Source: Hydractinia symbiolongicarpus (Eukaryota > Cnidaria > Hydrozoa > Anthoathecata > Hydractiniidae). From it: a stretch of DNA of 64,000 nucleotides. How positions within the stretch are numbered: the stretch's first letter is position 1; the number at the start of each line of letters is the position of its first letter. The notes under the pieces were generated by a model. It searched no databases. It saw only the letters and a program-made list of their open reading frames with translations, and was not told where the DNA came from. Shown here one piece after another: positions 46,371-59,617 of this stretch. A program made the translations under genes and the position numbers. The DNA is taken from NCBI RefSeq assembly GCF_029227915.1, contig NC_079882.1, positions 32,914,001 through 32,978,000 on the forward strand, in the 5' to 3' direction.

Positions 46371-49300
46371 CTCACCAAAAATGAAAACATTTTTGAAAAC
46401 TACAAGTCTCATGCGTTTTAGTGGTGAAAAAATAATTTAAAAAATCGTTCGGGAAATGAAATTACTCCCTGGGTACTTTCTTTGTATACCTTTGACTATA
46501 CGGGCCGAGTCCGGGATTTACGGGAAATCGCGGATTTTCGTTTGCCGGCGATTAAACTTCTTTTATTCAGCGTCCCATCAAATATGAAAATATTTTTGAA
46601 AACTACAAGTCTCATGCGTTTTAGTGGTGAAAAAATAATTGAAAAAATCGTTCGGGAAATGAGTTTACTCCCTGGGTACTTTCTTTGTATACTTTTGACT
46701 ATACGGGCCAAGCCCGGGATTTACGGGAAATCGCAGGTTTTCGTTTGCCGGCGATTAAACTTCCTTTATTCAGCGTCTCATCAAAAATGAAAACATTTTT
46801 AAAAACTACAAGTCTTATGCGTTTTAGTGGTGAAAAAATAATTTAAAAAATCGTTCTGGAAATGAGTTTACTCCCTGGGTACTTTCTTTGTATACTTTTG
46901 ACTCTACGGGCCAAGTCTGGGATTTAGGGAAATCGCAGTTTTTCGTTTGCCGGCGATTAAACTGCTTTTATTCAGCGTCTCACCAAAAATGAAAACATTT
47001 TTGAAAACTACAAGTCTCATGCGTTTAGTGGTAAAAAAATATTATAAAAAATCGTTCGGGAAATAAGTTTACTCCCTGGGTACTTTCTTTGTATAGATTC
47101 GACTATACGGGCCAAGCCCCAGATTTACGGGAAAACGCGGGATTTCATTTGCCGGCGATTAAACCTCTTTCATTAAGCGTCTCATCAAAAATGAAAACAT
47201 TTTTGAAAACTACAAGTCTCATGCGTTTTAGTGGTGAAAAAATAATTGAAAAAATCGTTCGGGAAATGAGTTTACTCCCTGGGTACTTTCTTTGTATACT
47301 TTTGACTATACGGGCCAAGCCCGGGATTTACGGGAAACCGCGGGTTTTCGTTTGCCGGCGATTAAACTTCCTTTATTCAGCGTCTCATCAAAAATAAAAA
47401 CATTTTTAAAAACTACAAGTCTTATGCGTTTTAGTGGTGAAAAAATAATTTAAAAAATCGTTCTGGAAATGAGTTTACTCCCTGGGTACTTTCTTTGTAT
47501 ACTTTTGACTATACGGGCCGAGTCCGTGATTTACGGGAAAACGCGGATTTTCGTTTGCCGGCGATTAAACTTCTTTTATTCAGCGTCCCATCAAATATGA
47601 AAATATTTTTGAAAACTACAAGTCTCATGCGTTTAGTGGTAAAAAAATAATATAAAAAATCGTTCGGGAAATGAGTTTACTCCCTGGGTACTTTCTTTGT
47701 ATACTTTTGACTATACGGGCCAAGCCCGGGATTTACGGGAAATCGCGGGTTTTCGTTTGCCGGCGATTAAACTTCCTTTATTCAGCGTCTCATCAAAAAT
47801 GAAAACATTTTTAAAAACTACAAGTCTTATGCGTTTTAGTGGTGAAAAAATAATTTAAAAAATCGTTCTGGAAATGAGTTTACTCCCTGGGTACTTTCTT
47901 TGTATACTTTTGACTATACGGGCCAAGTCTGGGATTTAGGGAAATCGCAGTTTTTCGTTTGCCGGCGATTAAACTGCTTTTATTCAGCGTCTCACCAAAA
48001 ATGAAAACATTTTTGAAAACTACAAGTCTCATGCGTTTTAGTGGTGAAAAAATAATTTAAAAAATCGTTCGGGAAATGAGTTTTCTCCCTGGGTACTTTC
48101 TTTGTATACTTTTGACTATACGGGCCGAGTCCGGGATTTACGGGAAATCGCGGATTTTTGTTTGCCGGCGATTAAACTTCTTTTATTCAGCGTCCCATCA
48201 AATATGAAAATATTTTTGAAAACTACAGGTCTCATGCGTTTAGTGGTAAAAAAATATTATAAAAAATCGTTCGGGAAATAAGTTTACTCCCTGGGTACTT
48301 TCTTTGTATAGATTCGACTATACGGGCCAAGCCCCAGATTTACGGGAAAACGCGGGATTTCATTTGCCGGCGATTAAACCTCTTTCATTAAGCGTCTCAT
48401 CAAAAATGAAAACATTTTTGAAAACTACAAGTCTCATGCGTTTTAGTGGTGAAAAAATAATTTAAAAAATCGTTCGGGAAATGAGTTTACTCCCTGGGTA
48501 CTTTCTTTGTATACTTTTGACTATACGGGCCAAGCCCGGGATTTACGGGAAATCGCGGGTTTTCGTTTGCCGGCGATTAAACTTCTTTTATTCAGCGTCC
48601 CATCAAATATGAAAATATTTTTAAAAACTACAAGTCTCATGCGCTTAGTGGTAAAAAAATAATATAAAAAATCGTTCGGGAAATGAGTTTACTCCCTGGG
48701 TACTTTCTTTGTATACTTTTGACTATACGGGCCAAGCCCGGGATTTACGGGAAATCGCAGGTTTTCGTTTGCCGGCGATTAAACTTCCTTTATTCAGCGT
48801 CTCATCAAAAATGAAAACATTTTTAAAAACTACAAGTCTTATGCGTTTTAGTGGTGAAAAAATAATTTAAAAAATCGTTCTGGAAATGAGTTTACTCCCT
48901 GGGTACTTTCTTTGTATACTTTTGACTCTACGGGCCAAGTCTGGGATTTAGGGAAATCGCAGTTTTTCGTTTGCCGGCGATTAAACTGCTTTTATTCAGC
49001 GTCCCATCAAATATGAAAATATTTTTGAAAACTACAAGTCTCATGCGTTTAGTGGTAAAAAAATAATATAAAAAATCGTTCGGGAAATGAGTTTACTCCC
49101 TGGGTACTTTCTTTGTATACTTTTGACTATACGGGCCAAGCCCGGGATTTACGGGAAATCGCGGGTTTTCGTTTGCCGGCGATTAAACTTCCTTTATTCA
49201 GCGTCTCATCAAAAATGAAAACATTTTTAAAAACTACAAGTCTTATGCGTTTTAGTGGTGAAAAAATAATTTAAAAAATCGTTCTGGAAATGAGTTTACT

Positions 49301-52300
49301 CCCTGGGTACTTTCTTTGTATACTTTTGACTATACGGGCCAAGTCTGGGATTTAGGGAAATCGCAGTTTTTCGTTTGCCGGCGATTAAACTGCTTTTATT
49401 CAGCGTCTCACCAAAAATGAAAACATTTTTGAAAACTACAAGTCTCATGCGTTTTAGTGGTGAAAAAATAATTGAAAAAATCGTTCGGGAAATGAGTTTA
49501 CTCCCTGGGTACTTTCTTTGTATACTTTTGACTATACGGGCCAAGCCCGGGATTTACGGGAAATCGCAGGTTTTCGTTTGCCGGCGATTAAACTTCCTTT
49601 ATTCAGCGTCTCATCAAAAATGAAAACATTTTTAAAAACTACAAGTCTTATGCGTTTTAGTGGTGAAAAAATAATTTAAAAAATCGTTCTGGAAATGAGT
49701 TTACTCCCTGGGTACTTTCTTTGTATACTTTTGACTCTACGGGCCAAGTCTGGGATTTAGGGAAATCGCAGTTTTTCGTTTGCCGGCGATTAAACTGCTT
49801 TTATTCAGCGTCTCACCAAAAATGAAAACATTTTTGAAAACTACAAGTCTCATGCGTTTAGTGGTAAAAAAATATTATAAAAAATCGTTCGGGAAATAAG
49901 TTTACTCCCTGGGTACTTTCTTTGTATAGATTCGACTATACGGGCCAAGCCCCAGATTTACGGGAAAACGCGGGATTTCATTTGCCGGCGATTAAACCTC
50001 TTTCATTAAGCGTCTCATCAAAAATGAAAACATTTTTGAAAACTACAAGTCTCATGCGTTTTAGTGGTGAAAAAATAATTGAAAAAATCGTTCGGGAAAT
50101 GAGTTTACTCCCTGGGTACTTTCTTTGTATACTTTTGACTATACGGGCCAAGCCCGGGATTTACGGGAAACCGCGGGTTTTCGTTTGCCGGCGATTAAAC
50201 TTCCTTTATTCAGCGTCTCATCAAAAATGAAAACATTTTTAAAAACTACAAGTCTTATGCGTTTTAGTGGTGAAAAAATAATTTAAAAAATCGTTCTGGA
50301 AATGAGTTTACTCCCTGGGTACTTTCTTTGTATACTTTTGACTATACGGGCCAAGTCTGGGATTTAGGGAAATCGCAGTTTTTCGTTTGCCGGCGATTAA
50401 ACTGCTTTTATTCAGCGTCTCACCAAAAATGAAAACATTTTTGAAAACTACAAGTCTCATGCGTTTTAGTGGTGAAAAAATAATTTAAAAAATCGTTCGG
50501 GAAATGAGTTTACTCCCTGGGTACTTTCTTTGTATACTTTTGACTATACGGGCCGAGTCCGGGATTTACGGGAAATCGCGGATTTTCGTTTGCCGGCGAT
50601 TAAACTTCTTTTATTCAGAGTCCCATCAAATATGAAAATATTTTTGAAAACTACAAGTCTCATGCGTTTAGTGGTAAAAAAATATTATAAAAAATCGTTC
50701 GGGAAATAAGTTTACTCCCTGGGTACTTTCTTTGTATAGATTCGACTATACGGGCCAAGCCCCAGATTTACGGGAAAACGCAGGATTTCATTTGCCGGCG
50801 ATTAAACCTTTTTCATTAAGCGTTTCATCAAAAATGAAAACATTTTTGAAAACTACAAGTCTCATGCGTTTTAGTGGTGAAAAAATAATTTAAAAAATCG
50901 TTCGGGAAATGAGTTTACTCCCTGGGTACTTTCTTTGTATACTTTTGACTATACGGGCCAAGCCCGGGATTTACGGGAAATCGCGGGTTTTCGTTTGCCG
51001 GCGATTAAACTTCTTTTATTCAGCGTCCCATCAAATATGAAAATATTTTTGAAAACTACAAGTCTCATGCGTCTAGTGGTAAAAAAATAATATAAAAAAT
51101 CGTTCGGGAAATGAGTTTACTCCCTGGGTACTTTCTTTGTATACTTTTGACTATACGGGCCAAGCCCGGGATTTACGGGAAATCGCGGGTTTTCGTTTGC
51201 CGGCGATTAAACTTCCTTTATTCAGCGTCTCATCAAAAATGAAAACATTTTTAAAAACTACAAGTCTCATGCGTTTAGTGGTAAAAAAATATTATAAAAA
51301 ATCGTTCGGGAAATAAGTTTACTCCCTGGGTACTTTCTTTGTATAGATTCAACTATACGGGCCAAGCCCCAGATTTACGGGAAAACGCGGGATTTCATTT
51401 GCCGGCGAATAAACCTCTTTCATTAAGCGTCTCATCAAAAATGAAAACATTTTTGAAAACTACAAGTCTCATGCGTTTTAGTGGTGAAAAAATAATTTAA
51501 AAAATCGTTCGGGAAATGAGTTTACTCCCTGGGTACTTTCTTTGTATACTTTTGACTATACGGGCCAAGCCCGGGATTTACGGGAAATCGCGGGTTTTCG
51601 TTTGCCGGCGATTAAACTTCTTTTATTCAGCGTCCCATCAAATATGAAAATATTTTTGAAAACTACAAGTCTCATGCGTTTAGTGGTAAAAAAATAATAT
51701 AAAAAATCGTTCGGGAAATGAGTTTACTCCCTGGGTACTTTCTTTGTATACTTTTGACTATACGGGCCAAGCCCGGGATTTACGGGAAATCGCAGGTTTT
51801 CGTTTGCCGGCGATTAAACTTTCTTTATTCAGCGTCTCATCAAAAATGAAAACATTTTTAAAAACTACAAGTCTTATGCGTTTTAGTGGTGAAAAAATAA
51901 TTTAAAAAATCGTTCTGGAAATGAGTTTACTCCCTGGGTACTTTCTTTGTATACTTTTGACTATACGGGCCAAGTCTGGGATTTAGGGAAATCGCAGTTT
52001 TTCGTTTGCCGGCGATTAAACTGCTTTTATTCAGCGTCCCATCAAATATGAAAATATTTTTGAAAACTACAAGTCTCATGCGTTTAGTGGTAAAAAAATA
52101 TTATAAAAAATCGTTCGGGAAATAAGTTTACTCACTGGGTACTTTCTTTGTATAGATTCGACTATACGGGCCAAGCCCCAGATTTACGGGAAAACGCGGG
52201 ATTTCATTTGCCGGCGATTAAACCTCTTTCATTAAGCGTCTCATCAAAAATGAAAACATTTTTAAAAACTACAAGTCTCATGCGTTTTAGTGGTGAAAAA

Positions 52301-52846
52301 ATAATTTAAAAAATCGTTCGGGAAATGAGTTTACTCCCTGGGTACTTTCTTTGTATACTTTTGACTATACGGGCCAAGCCCGGGATTTACGGGAAATCGC
52401 GGGTTTTCGTTTGCCGGCGATTAAACTTCTTTTATTCAGCGTCCCATCAAATATAAAAATATTTTTGAAAACTACAAGTCTCATGCGTTTAGTGGTAAAA
52501 AAATATTATAAAAAATCGTTCGGGAAATAAGTTTACTTACTGGGTACTTTCTTTGTATAGATTCGACTATACGGGCCAAGCCCCAGATTTACGGGAAAAC
52601 GCAGGTTTTCGTTTGCCGGCGATTAAACTTTCTTTATTCAGCGTCTCATCAAAAATGAAAACATTTTTAAAAACTACAAGTCTTATGCGTTTTAGTGGTG
52701 AAAAAATAATTTAAAAAATCGTTCTGGAAATGAGTTTACTCCCTGGGTACTTTCTTTGTATACTTTTGACTATACGGGCCAAGTCTGGGATTTAGGGAAA
52801 TCGCAGTTTTTCGTTTGCCGGCGATTAAACTGCTTTTATTCAGCGT
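46128..52846 (+). repeat. 6.7 kb tandem block, right copy
   Basis: Partner of 40,055-46,370 with a net gain of two monomers. Near 49.0 kb a D monomer runs into a C monomer (TTATTCAGCGTCCC in place of CTCACC). Near 51.0 kb an additional A-C pair appears. The end near 52.85 kb has a two-monomer (about 405 bp) repeat of the AATATAAAAATATTT / TTACTTACTGGG unit. Confidence 0.82.
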
Positions 52847-54259
52847 CCCATCAAATATAAAAATATTTTTGAAAACTACAAGTCTCATGCGTTTAGTGGT
52901 AAAAAAATATTATAAAAAATCGTTCGGGAAATAAGTTTACTTACTGGGTACTTTCTTTGTATAGATTCGACTATACGGGCCAAGCCCCAGATTTACGGGA
53001 AAACGCGGGATTTCATTTGCCGGCGATTAAACCTCTTTCATTAAACGTCTCATCAAAAATGAAAACATTTTTGAAAACTACAAGTCTCATGCGTTTTAGT
53101 GGTGAAAAAATAATTTAAAAAATCGTTCGGGAAATGAGTTTACTCCCTGGGTACTTTCTTTGTATAATTTTGACTATACGGGCCAAGCCCGGGATTTACG
53201 GGAAATCGCGGGTTTTCGTTTGCCGGCGATTAAACTGCTTTTATTCAGCGTCTCATCAAAAATGAAAACATTTTTAAAAAACTACAAGTCTCATGCGTTT
53301 TAGTGGTGAAAAAATGATTTAAAAATTCGTTCTGGAAATGAGTTTACTCACAGGGTACTTTCTTTGTATACATTCGACTATACGGGCTAAGCCCCGGATT
53401 TACGGGAAATCGCGGGTTTTCGTTTTCCGGCGATTAAACCTCTTTCATTAAGCGTCTCATCAAAAATGAAAACATTTTTGAAAACTGCAAGTCTCATGCT
53501 ATTTAGTGGTGAAAAAATAATTTAAAAAATCGTTCGGGAAGTGAGTTTACTCCCTGGGTACTTTCTTTGTATACTTTTGACTATACGGGCCGAGTCCGGG
53601 ATTTACGGGAAATCGCGGATTTTCGTTTGCCGGCGATTAAACTTCTTTTATTCAGCGTCCCATCAAAAATGAAAACATTTTTGAAAACTACAAGTCTCAT
53701 GCGTTTTAGTGGTGAAAAAATAATTTAAAAAATCGTTCGGGAAATGAGTTTACTCCCTGGGTACTTTCTTTGTATACTTTTGACTATACGGGTCGAGTCC
53801 GGGATTTACGGGAAATCGCGGATTTTCGTTTGCCGGCGATTAAACTTCTTTTATTCAGCGTCCCATCAAATATGAAAATTTTTTTAAAAACTACAAGTCT
53901 CATGCGTTTAGTTGTAAAAAAGTAATATAAAAAATCGTTCGGGAAATGAGTTTACTCCCTAGGTACTTTCTTTGTATACTTTTGGCTATACGGGCCAAGC
54001 CCGGGATTTACGGGAAATCGCGGGTTTTCGTTTGCCGGCGATTAAACTTCTTTTATTCAGCGTCTCATCAAAAATGAAAACACTTTTAAAAAGTACAAGT
54101 CTTATGCGTTTTAGTGGTGAAAAAATAATTTAAAAAATCGTTCTGGAAATTAGTTTACTCTCTGGGTACTTCCTTTGCATACTTTTGGACTATACGGGCC
54201 GAGTCCGGGACTTAGGGAAATGGCAGTTTTTCGTTTGCCAGCGATTAAACTGCTTTTAT

Positions 54260-56528
54260 TCAGCGTCTCATCAAAAATGAAAACATTTTTGAAAACTACA
54301 AGTCTCATGCGTTTTAGTGGTGAAAAAATAATTTAAAAAATCGTTCGGGAAATGAGTTTACTCCCTGGGTACTTTCTTTGTATACTTTTGACTATACGGG
54401 CCAAGCCGGGATTTACGAGAAATCGCGGGTTTTCGTTTGCCGGCGATTAAACTGCTTTTATTCAGCGTCTCATCAAAAATGAAAACATTCTTGAAAACTA
54501 CAAGTCTCATGCGTTTTTGTGGTGAAATAATAATTTAAAAAATCGTTTGGGAAATGAGTTCACTCCCTGGGTACTTTCTTTGTATACTTTTGACTATACG
54601 GGCCGAGTCCAGGATTTACGGGAAATCGCAGGTTTTCGTTTGCCGGCGATTAAACTTCTTTTATTCAGCGTCTCATCAAAAATGAAAACATTTTTACAAA
54701 CTACAAGTCTCATGCGTTTTAGTGGTGAAAAAGTAATTTAAAAAATCGTTCTGGAAATGAGTTTACTCCCTGGGTACTTTCTTTGTATACTTTTGACTAT
54801 ACGGGCCAAGCCCGGGCTTTACGGGAAATCGCGGGTTTTCGTTTGCCGGCGATTAAACTTCTTTTATTCAGCGTCTCATCAAAAATGAAAACATTTTTGA
54901 AAACTACAAGTCTCATGCGTTTTAGTGGTGAAAAAATAATTTAAAAAATCGTTCTGGAAATGAGTTTACTCCCTGGGTACTTTCTTTGTATACTTTTGAC
55001 TATACGGGCCGAGTCCGGGATTTACGGGAAATCGCGGATTTTCGTTTGCCGGCGATTAAACTTCTTTTATTCAGCGTCCCATCAAATATGAAAATATTTT
55101 TGAAAACTACAAGTCTCATGCGTTTAGTGGTAAAAAAATAATATAAAAAATCGTTCGAGAAATCAGTTTACTCCCTGGGTACTTTCTTTGTATACTTTTG
55201 ACTATACGGGCCAAGCCCGAGATTTAGGGGAAATCGCGGGTTTTCGTTTGCCGGCGATTAAACTTTCTTTATTCAGCGTCTCATCAAAAATGAAAACATT
55301 TTTGAAAACTACAAGTCTCATGCGTTTTAGTGGTGAAAAAATAATTTAAAAAATCGTTCGGGAAATGAGTTTACTCCCTGGGTACTTTCTTTGTATACTT
55401 TTGACTGTACGGGCCGAGCCCGGGATTTACGGAAAATCGCGGATTTTCGTTTGCCGGCGATTAAACTTCTTTTATTCAACGTCCCATCAAATATGAAAAT
55501 ATTTTTGATAACTACAAGTCTCATGCGTTTAGTGGTAAAAAAATAATATAAAAAATCGTTCGGGAAATGAGTTTACTCCCTGGGTACTTTCTTTGTATAC
55601 ATTCGACTATACGGGCCAAGCCCCGGATTTACGGGAAAACGCGGGATTTCATTTGCCGGCGATTAAACCTCTTTCATTAAGCGTCTCATCAAAAATGAAA
55701 ACATTTTTGAAAACTACAAGTCTCATGCGTTTTAGTGGTGAAAAAATAATTTAAAAAATCGTTCGGGAAATGAGTTTACACCCTGGGTACTTTTTTTGTA
55801 TACTTTTGGCTATACGGGCCAAGCCCGGGATTTACGGGAAATCGCGGGTTTTCGTTTGCCGGCGATTAAACTTCTTTTATTCAGCGTCTTATCAAAAATG
55901 AAAACACTTTTAAAAACTACAAGTCTTATGCGTTTTAGTGGTGAAAAAATAATTTAAAAAATCGTTCTGGAAATGAGTTTACTCCCTGGGTACTTTCTTT
56001 GTATACTTTTGACTATACGGGCCGAGTCCGGGATTTAGGGAAATCCGAGTTTTTCGTTTGCCGGTGATTAATTGCTTTTATTCAGCGTCTCATCAAAAAC
56101 GAAAACATTTTTGAAAACTACAAGTCTCATGCGTTTTAGTGGTGAAAAAATAATTTAAAAAATCGTTCTGGAAATGAGTTTACTCCCTGGGTACTTTTTT
56201 TGTATACTTTTGACTATGCGGGCCAAGCCGGGATTTACGGGAAATCGCGGGTTTTCGTTTGCCGGCGATTAAACTGCTTTTATTCAGCATCTTATCAAAA
56301 ATGAAAACATTCTTAAAAACTACAAGTGTCATGCGTTTAGTGGTAAAAAAATAATATAAAAAATCGTTCGGGAAATGAGTTTACTCCCTGGGTACTTTCT
56401 TTGTATACTTTTGACTATACGGGCCAAGCCCGGGATTTTCGGGAAATCGCGGGTTTTCGTTTGCCGGCGATTAAACTTCCTTTATTCAGCGTCTCATCAA
56501 AAATGAAAACATTTTTGAAAACTACAAG
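54260..56528 (+). repeat. 11-monomer duplication of zone 4, left copy
   Basis: Contains one monomer (about 55,140-55,345) absent from the right copy. Private differences elsewhere are small: GGGCTTTACGGG here against GGGATTTACGGG, and GTTCTGG against GTTCGGG near 54.95 kb. It includes 55,526-55,656, one of two exact matches to the inverted segment at 60.9 kb. Confidence 0.8.
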
Positions 56529-58551
56529 TCTCATGCGTTTTAGTGGTGAAAAAATAATTTAAAAAATCGTTCGGGAAATGAGTTTACTCCCTGGGTACTT
56601 TCTTTGTATACTTTTGACTATACGGGCCAAGCCGGGATTTACGAGAAATCGCGGGTTTTCGTTTGCCGGCGATTAAACTGCTTTTATTCAGCGTCTCATC
56701 AAAAATGAAAACATTCTTGAAAACTACAAGTCTCATGCGTTTTTGTGGTGAAATAATAATTTAAAAAATCGTTTGGGAAATGAGTTCACTCCCTGGGTAC
56801 TTTCTTTGTATACTTTTGACTATACGGGCCGAGTCCAGGATTTACGGGAAATCGCAGGTTTTCGTTTGCCGGCGATTAAACTTCTTTTATTCAGCGTCTC
56901 ATCAAAAATGAAAACATTTTTACAAACTACAAGTCTCATGCGTTTTAGTGGTGAAAAAGTAATTTAAAAAATCGTTCTGGAAATGAGTTTACTCCCTGGG
57001 TACTTTCTTTGTATACTTTTGACTATACGGGCCAAGCCCGGGATTTACGGGAAATCGCGGGTTTTCGTTTGCCGGCGATTAAACTTCTTTTATTCAGCGT
57101 CTCATCAAAAATGAAAACATTTTTGAAAACTACAAGTCTCATGCGTTTTAGTGGTGAAAAAATAATTTAAAAAATCGTTCGGGAAATGAGTTTACTCCCT
57201 GGGTACTTTCTTTGTATACTTTTGACTATACGGGCCGAGTCCGGGATTTACGGGAAATCGCGGATTTTCGTTTGCCGGCGATTAAACTTCTTTTATTCAG
57301 CGTCCCATCAAATATGAAAATATTTTTGAAAACTACAAGTCTCATGCGTTTAGTGGTAAAAAAATAATTTAAAAAATCGTTCGGGAAATGAGTTTACTCC
57401 CTGGGTACTTTCTTTGTATACTTTTGACTGTACGGGCCGAGCCCGGGATTTACGGAAAATCGCGGATTTTCGTTTGCCGGCGATTAAACTTCTTTTATTC
57501 AACGTCCCATCAAATATGAAAATATTTTTGATAACTACAAGTCTCATGCGTTTAGTGGTAAAAAAATAATATAAAAAATCGTTCGGGAAATGAGTTTACT
57601 CCCTGGGTACTTTCTTTGTATACATTCGACTATACGGGCCAAGCCCCGGATTTACGGGAAAACGCGGGATTTCATTTGCCGGCGATTAAACCTCTTTCAT
57701 TAAACGTCTCATCAAAAATGAAAACATTTTTGAAAACTACAAGTCTCATGCGTTTTAGTGGTGAAAAAATAATTTAAAAAATCGTTCGGGAAATGAGTTT
57801 ACACCCTGGGTACTTTTTTTGTATACTTTTGGCTATACGGGCCAAGCCCGGGATTTACGGGAAATCGCGGGTTTTCGTTTGCCGGCGATTAAACTTCTTT
57901 TATTCAGCGTCTTATCAAAAATGAAAACACTTTTAAAAACTACAAGTCTTATGCGTTTTAGTGGTGAAAAAATAATTTAAAAAATCGTTCTGGAAATGAG
58001 TTTACTCCCTGGGTACTTTCTTTGTATACTTTTGACTATACGGGCCGAGTCCGGGATTTAGGGAAATCCGAGTTTTTCGTTTGCCGGTGATTAATTGCTT
58101 TTATTCAGCGTCTCATCAAAAACGAAAACATTTTTGAAAACTACAAGTCTCATGCGTTTTAGTGGTGAAAAAATAATTTAAAAAATCGTTCTGGAAATGA
58201 GTTTACTCCCTGGGTACTTTTTTTGTATACTTTTGACTATGCGGGCCAAGCCGGGATTTACGGGAAATCGCGGGTTTTCGTTTGCCGGCGATTAAACTGC
58301 TTTTATTCAGCATCTTATCAAAAATGAAAACATTCTTAAAAACTACAAGTGTCATGCGTTTAGTGGTAAAAAAATAATATAAAAAATCGTTCGGGAAATG
58401 AGTTTACTCCCTGGGTACTTTCTTTGTATACTTTTGACTATACGGGCCAAGCCCGGGATTTTCGGGAAATCGCGGGTTTTCGTTTGCCGGCGATTAAACT
58501 TCCTTTATTCAGCGTCTCATCAAAAATGAAAACATTTTTGAAAACTACAAT
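56486..58551 (+). repeat. Ten-monomer duplication of zone 4, right copy
   Basis: Partner of 54,260-56,528. It ends where CAAGTCTCATG is replaced by CAATTTTCATG. It includes 57,549-57,679, the second exact match to the inverted segment at 60.9 kb. Confidence 0.8.
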
Positions 58552-59617
58552 TTTCATGCGTTTTAGTGGTGAAAAAATAATTTAAAAAATCGTTCTGGAA
58601 ATGAGTTTACTCACAGGGTACTTTCTTTGTATACATTTGACTATACGTGCCAAGCCCGGGATTTACGGGAAATCGCGGGTTTTCGTTTGCCGGCGATTAA
58701 ACTGCTTTTATTTAGCGTCTCACCAAAAATGAAAACATTTTTGAAAACTACAATTCTCATGCGTTTTAGTGGTGAAAAAATAATTTAAAAAATCGTTCTG
58801 GAAATGAGTTTACTCACAGGGTACTTTCTTTGTATACATTTGACTATACGTGCCAAGCCCGGGATTTACGGGAAATCGCGGGTTTTCGTTTGCCGGCGAT
58901 TAAACTGCTTTTATTCAGCGTCTCATCAAAAATGAAAACATTCTTGAAAACTACAAGTCTCATGCGTTTTAGTGGTGAAATAATAATTTAAAAAATCTTT
59001 TGGGAAATGGGTTTACTCCCTGGGTACTTTCTTTGTATACTTTTGACTATACGGGCCGAGTCCAGGATTTACGGGAAATCGCAGTTTTTCGTTTGCCGGC
59101 GATTAAACTTCTTTTATTCGTGTCTCATCAAAAATGAAAACATTTTTAAAAACTGCAAGTCTCGTGCGTTTTAGTGTTGAAAAAGTAATTTAAAAAATCG
59201 TTCGGGAAATGAGTTTACTCCCTGGGTACTTTCTTTGTATACTTTTGAATATACGGGCCAAGCCCGGGATTAACGGGAAATCGCGGGTTTTCGTTTGCCG
59301 GCGATTAAACTTGTTTTATTCAGCGTCTCATCAAAAATGAAAGCATTTTTGAAAACTACAAGTCTCATGCGTTTTAGTGGTAAAAAAATAATTTAAAAAA
59401 TCGTTCGGGAAATGAGTTTACTCCCTGGGTACTTTCTTTGTATACTTTTGACTATACGGGCCGACTCGGGATTTACGGGAAATCGCAGGTTTTCGTTTGC
59501 CGGCGATTAAACTTCTTTTATTCAGCGTCTCATCAAAAATGAAAACATTTTTAAAAACTACAAGTCTTATGCGTTTTAGTGGTGAAAAAATAATTTAAAA
59601 AATCGTTCTGGAAATGA

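Larger units (their letters stand above)
36262..53170 (+). repeat. Zone 3: D/C/F-variant satellite domain
   Basis: About 84 monomers. Variant D (AGTCTGGGATTTAGGG, then CTCACCAAAAATG) lies at 36,994, 38,006, 39,221, 40,233, 40,841, 41,853, 42,865, 43,473, 44,080, 45,497 and 46,306 and onward. The spacing is 1,012 bp (five monomers) four times, with three-, four-, six- and seven-monomer steps between. Variant F (TATAGATTCG, CCCCAGATT) and the C form with AAAAAAATATTATAA are regular only here. No gene or foreign sequence seen. Confidence 0.82.
53171..58551 (+). repeat. Zone 4: mixed A/C satellite domain with a 2.0-2.2 kb duplication
   Basis: The zone opens with a B monomer (near 53.35 kb) and C monomers of the GAAAATTTTTTT type, so it resembles zone 2 more than zone 3. 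Block 54,260-56,528 recurs as 56,486-58,551. The shift is 2,226 bp up to about 55,140 and 2,023 bp after about 55,345, because the monomer with GTTCGAGAAATCAG and GATTTAGGGGAAAT is missing from the right copy. Shared markers are GAGTTCACTCC, TTTTTACAAAC, GAAAAAGTAATTT, TTGATAACTAC, GGTGATTAATTGC and CAGCATCTTATC. Confidence 0.82.
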
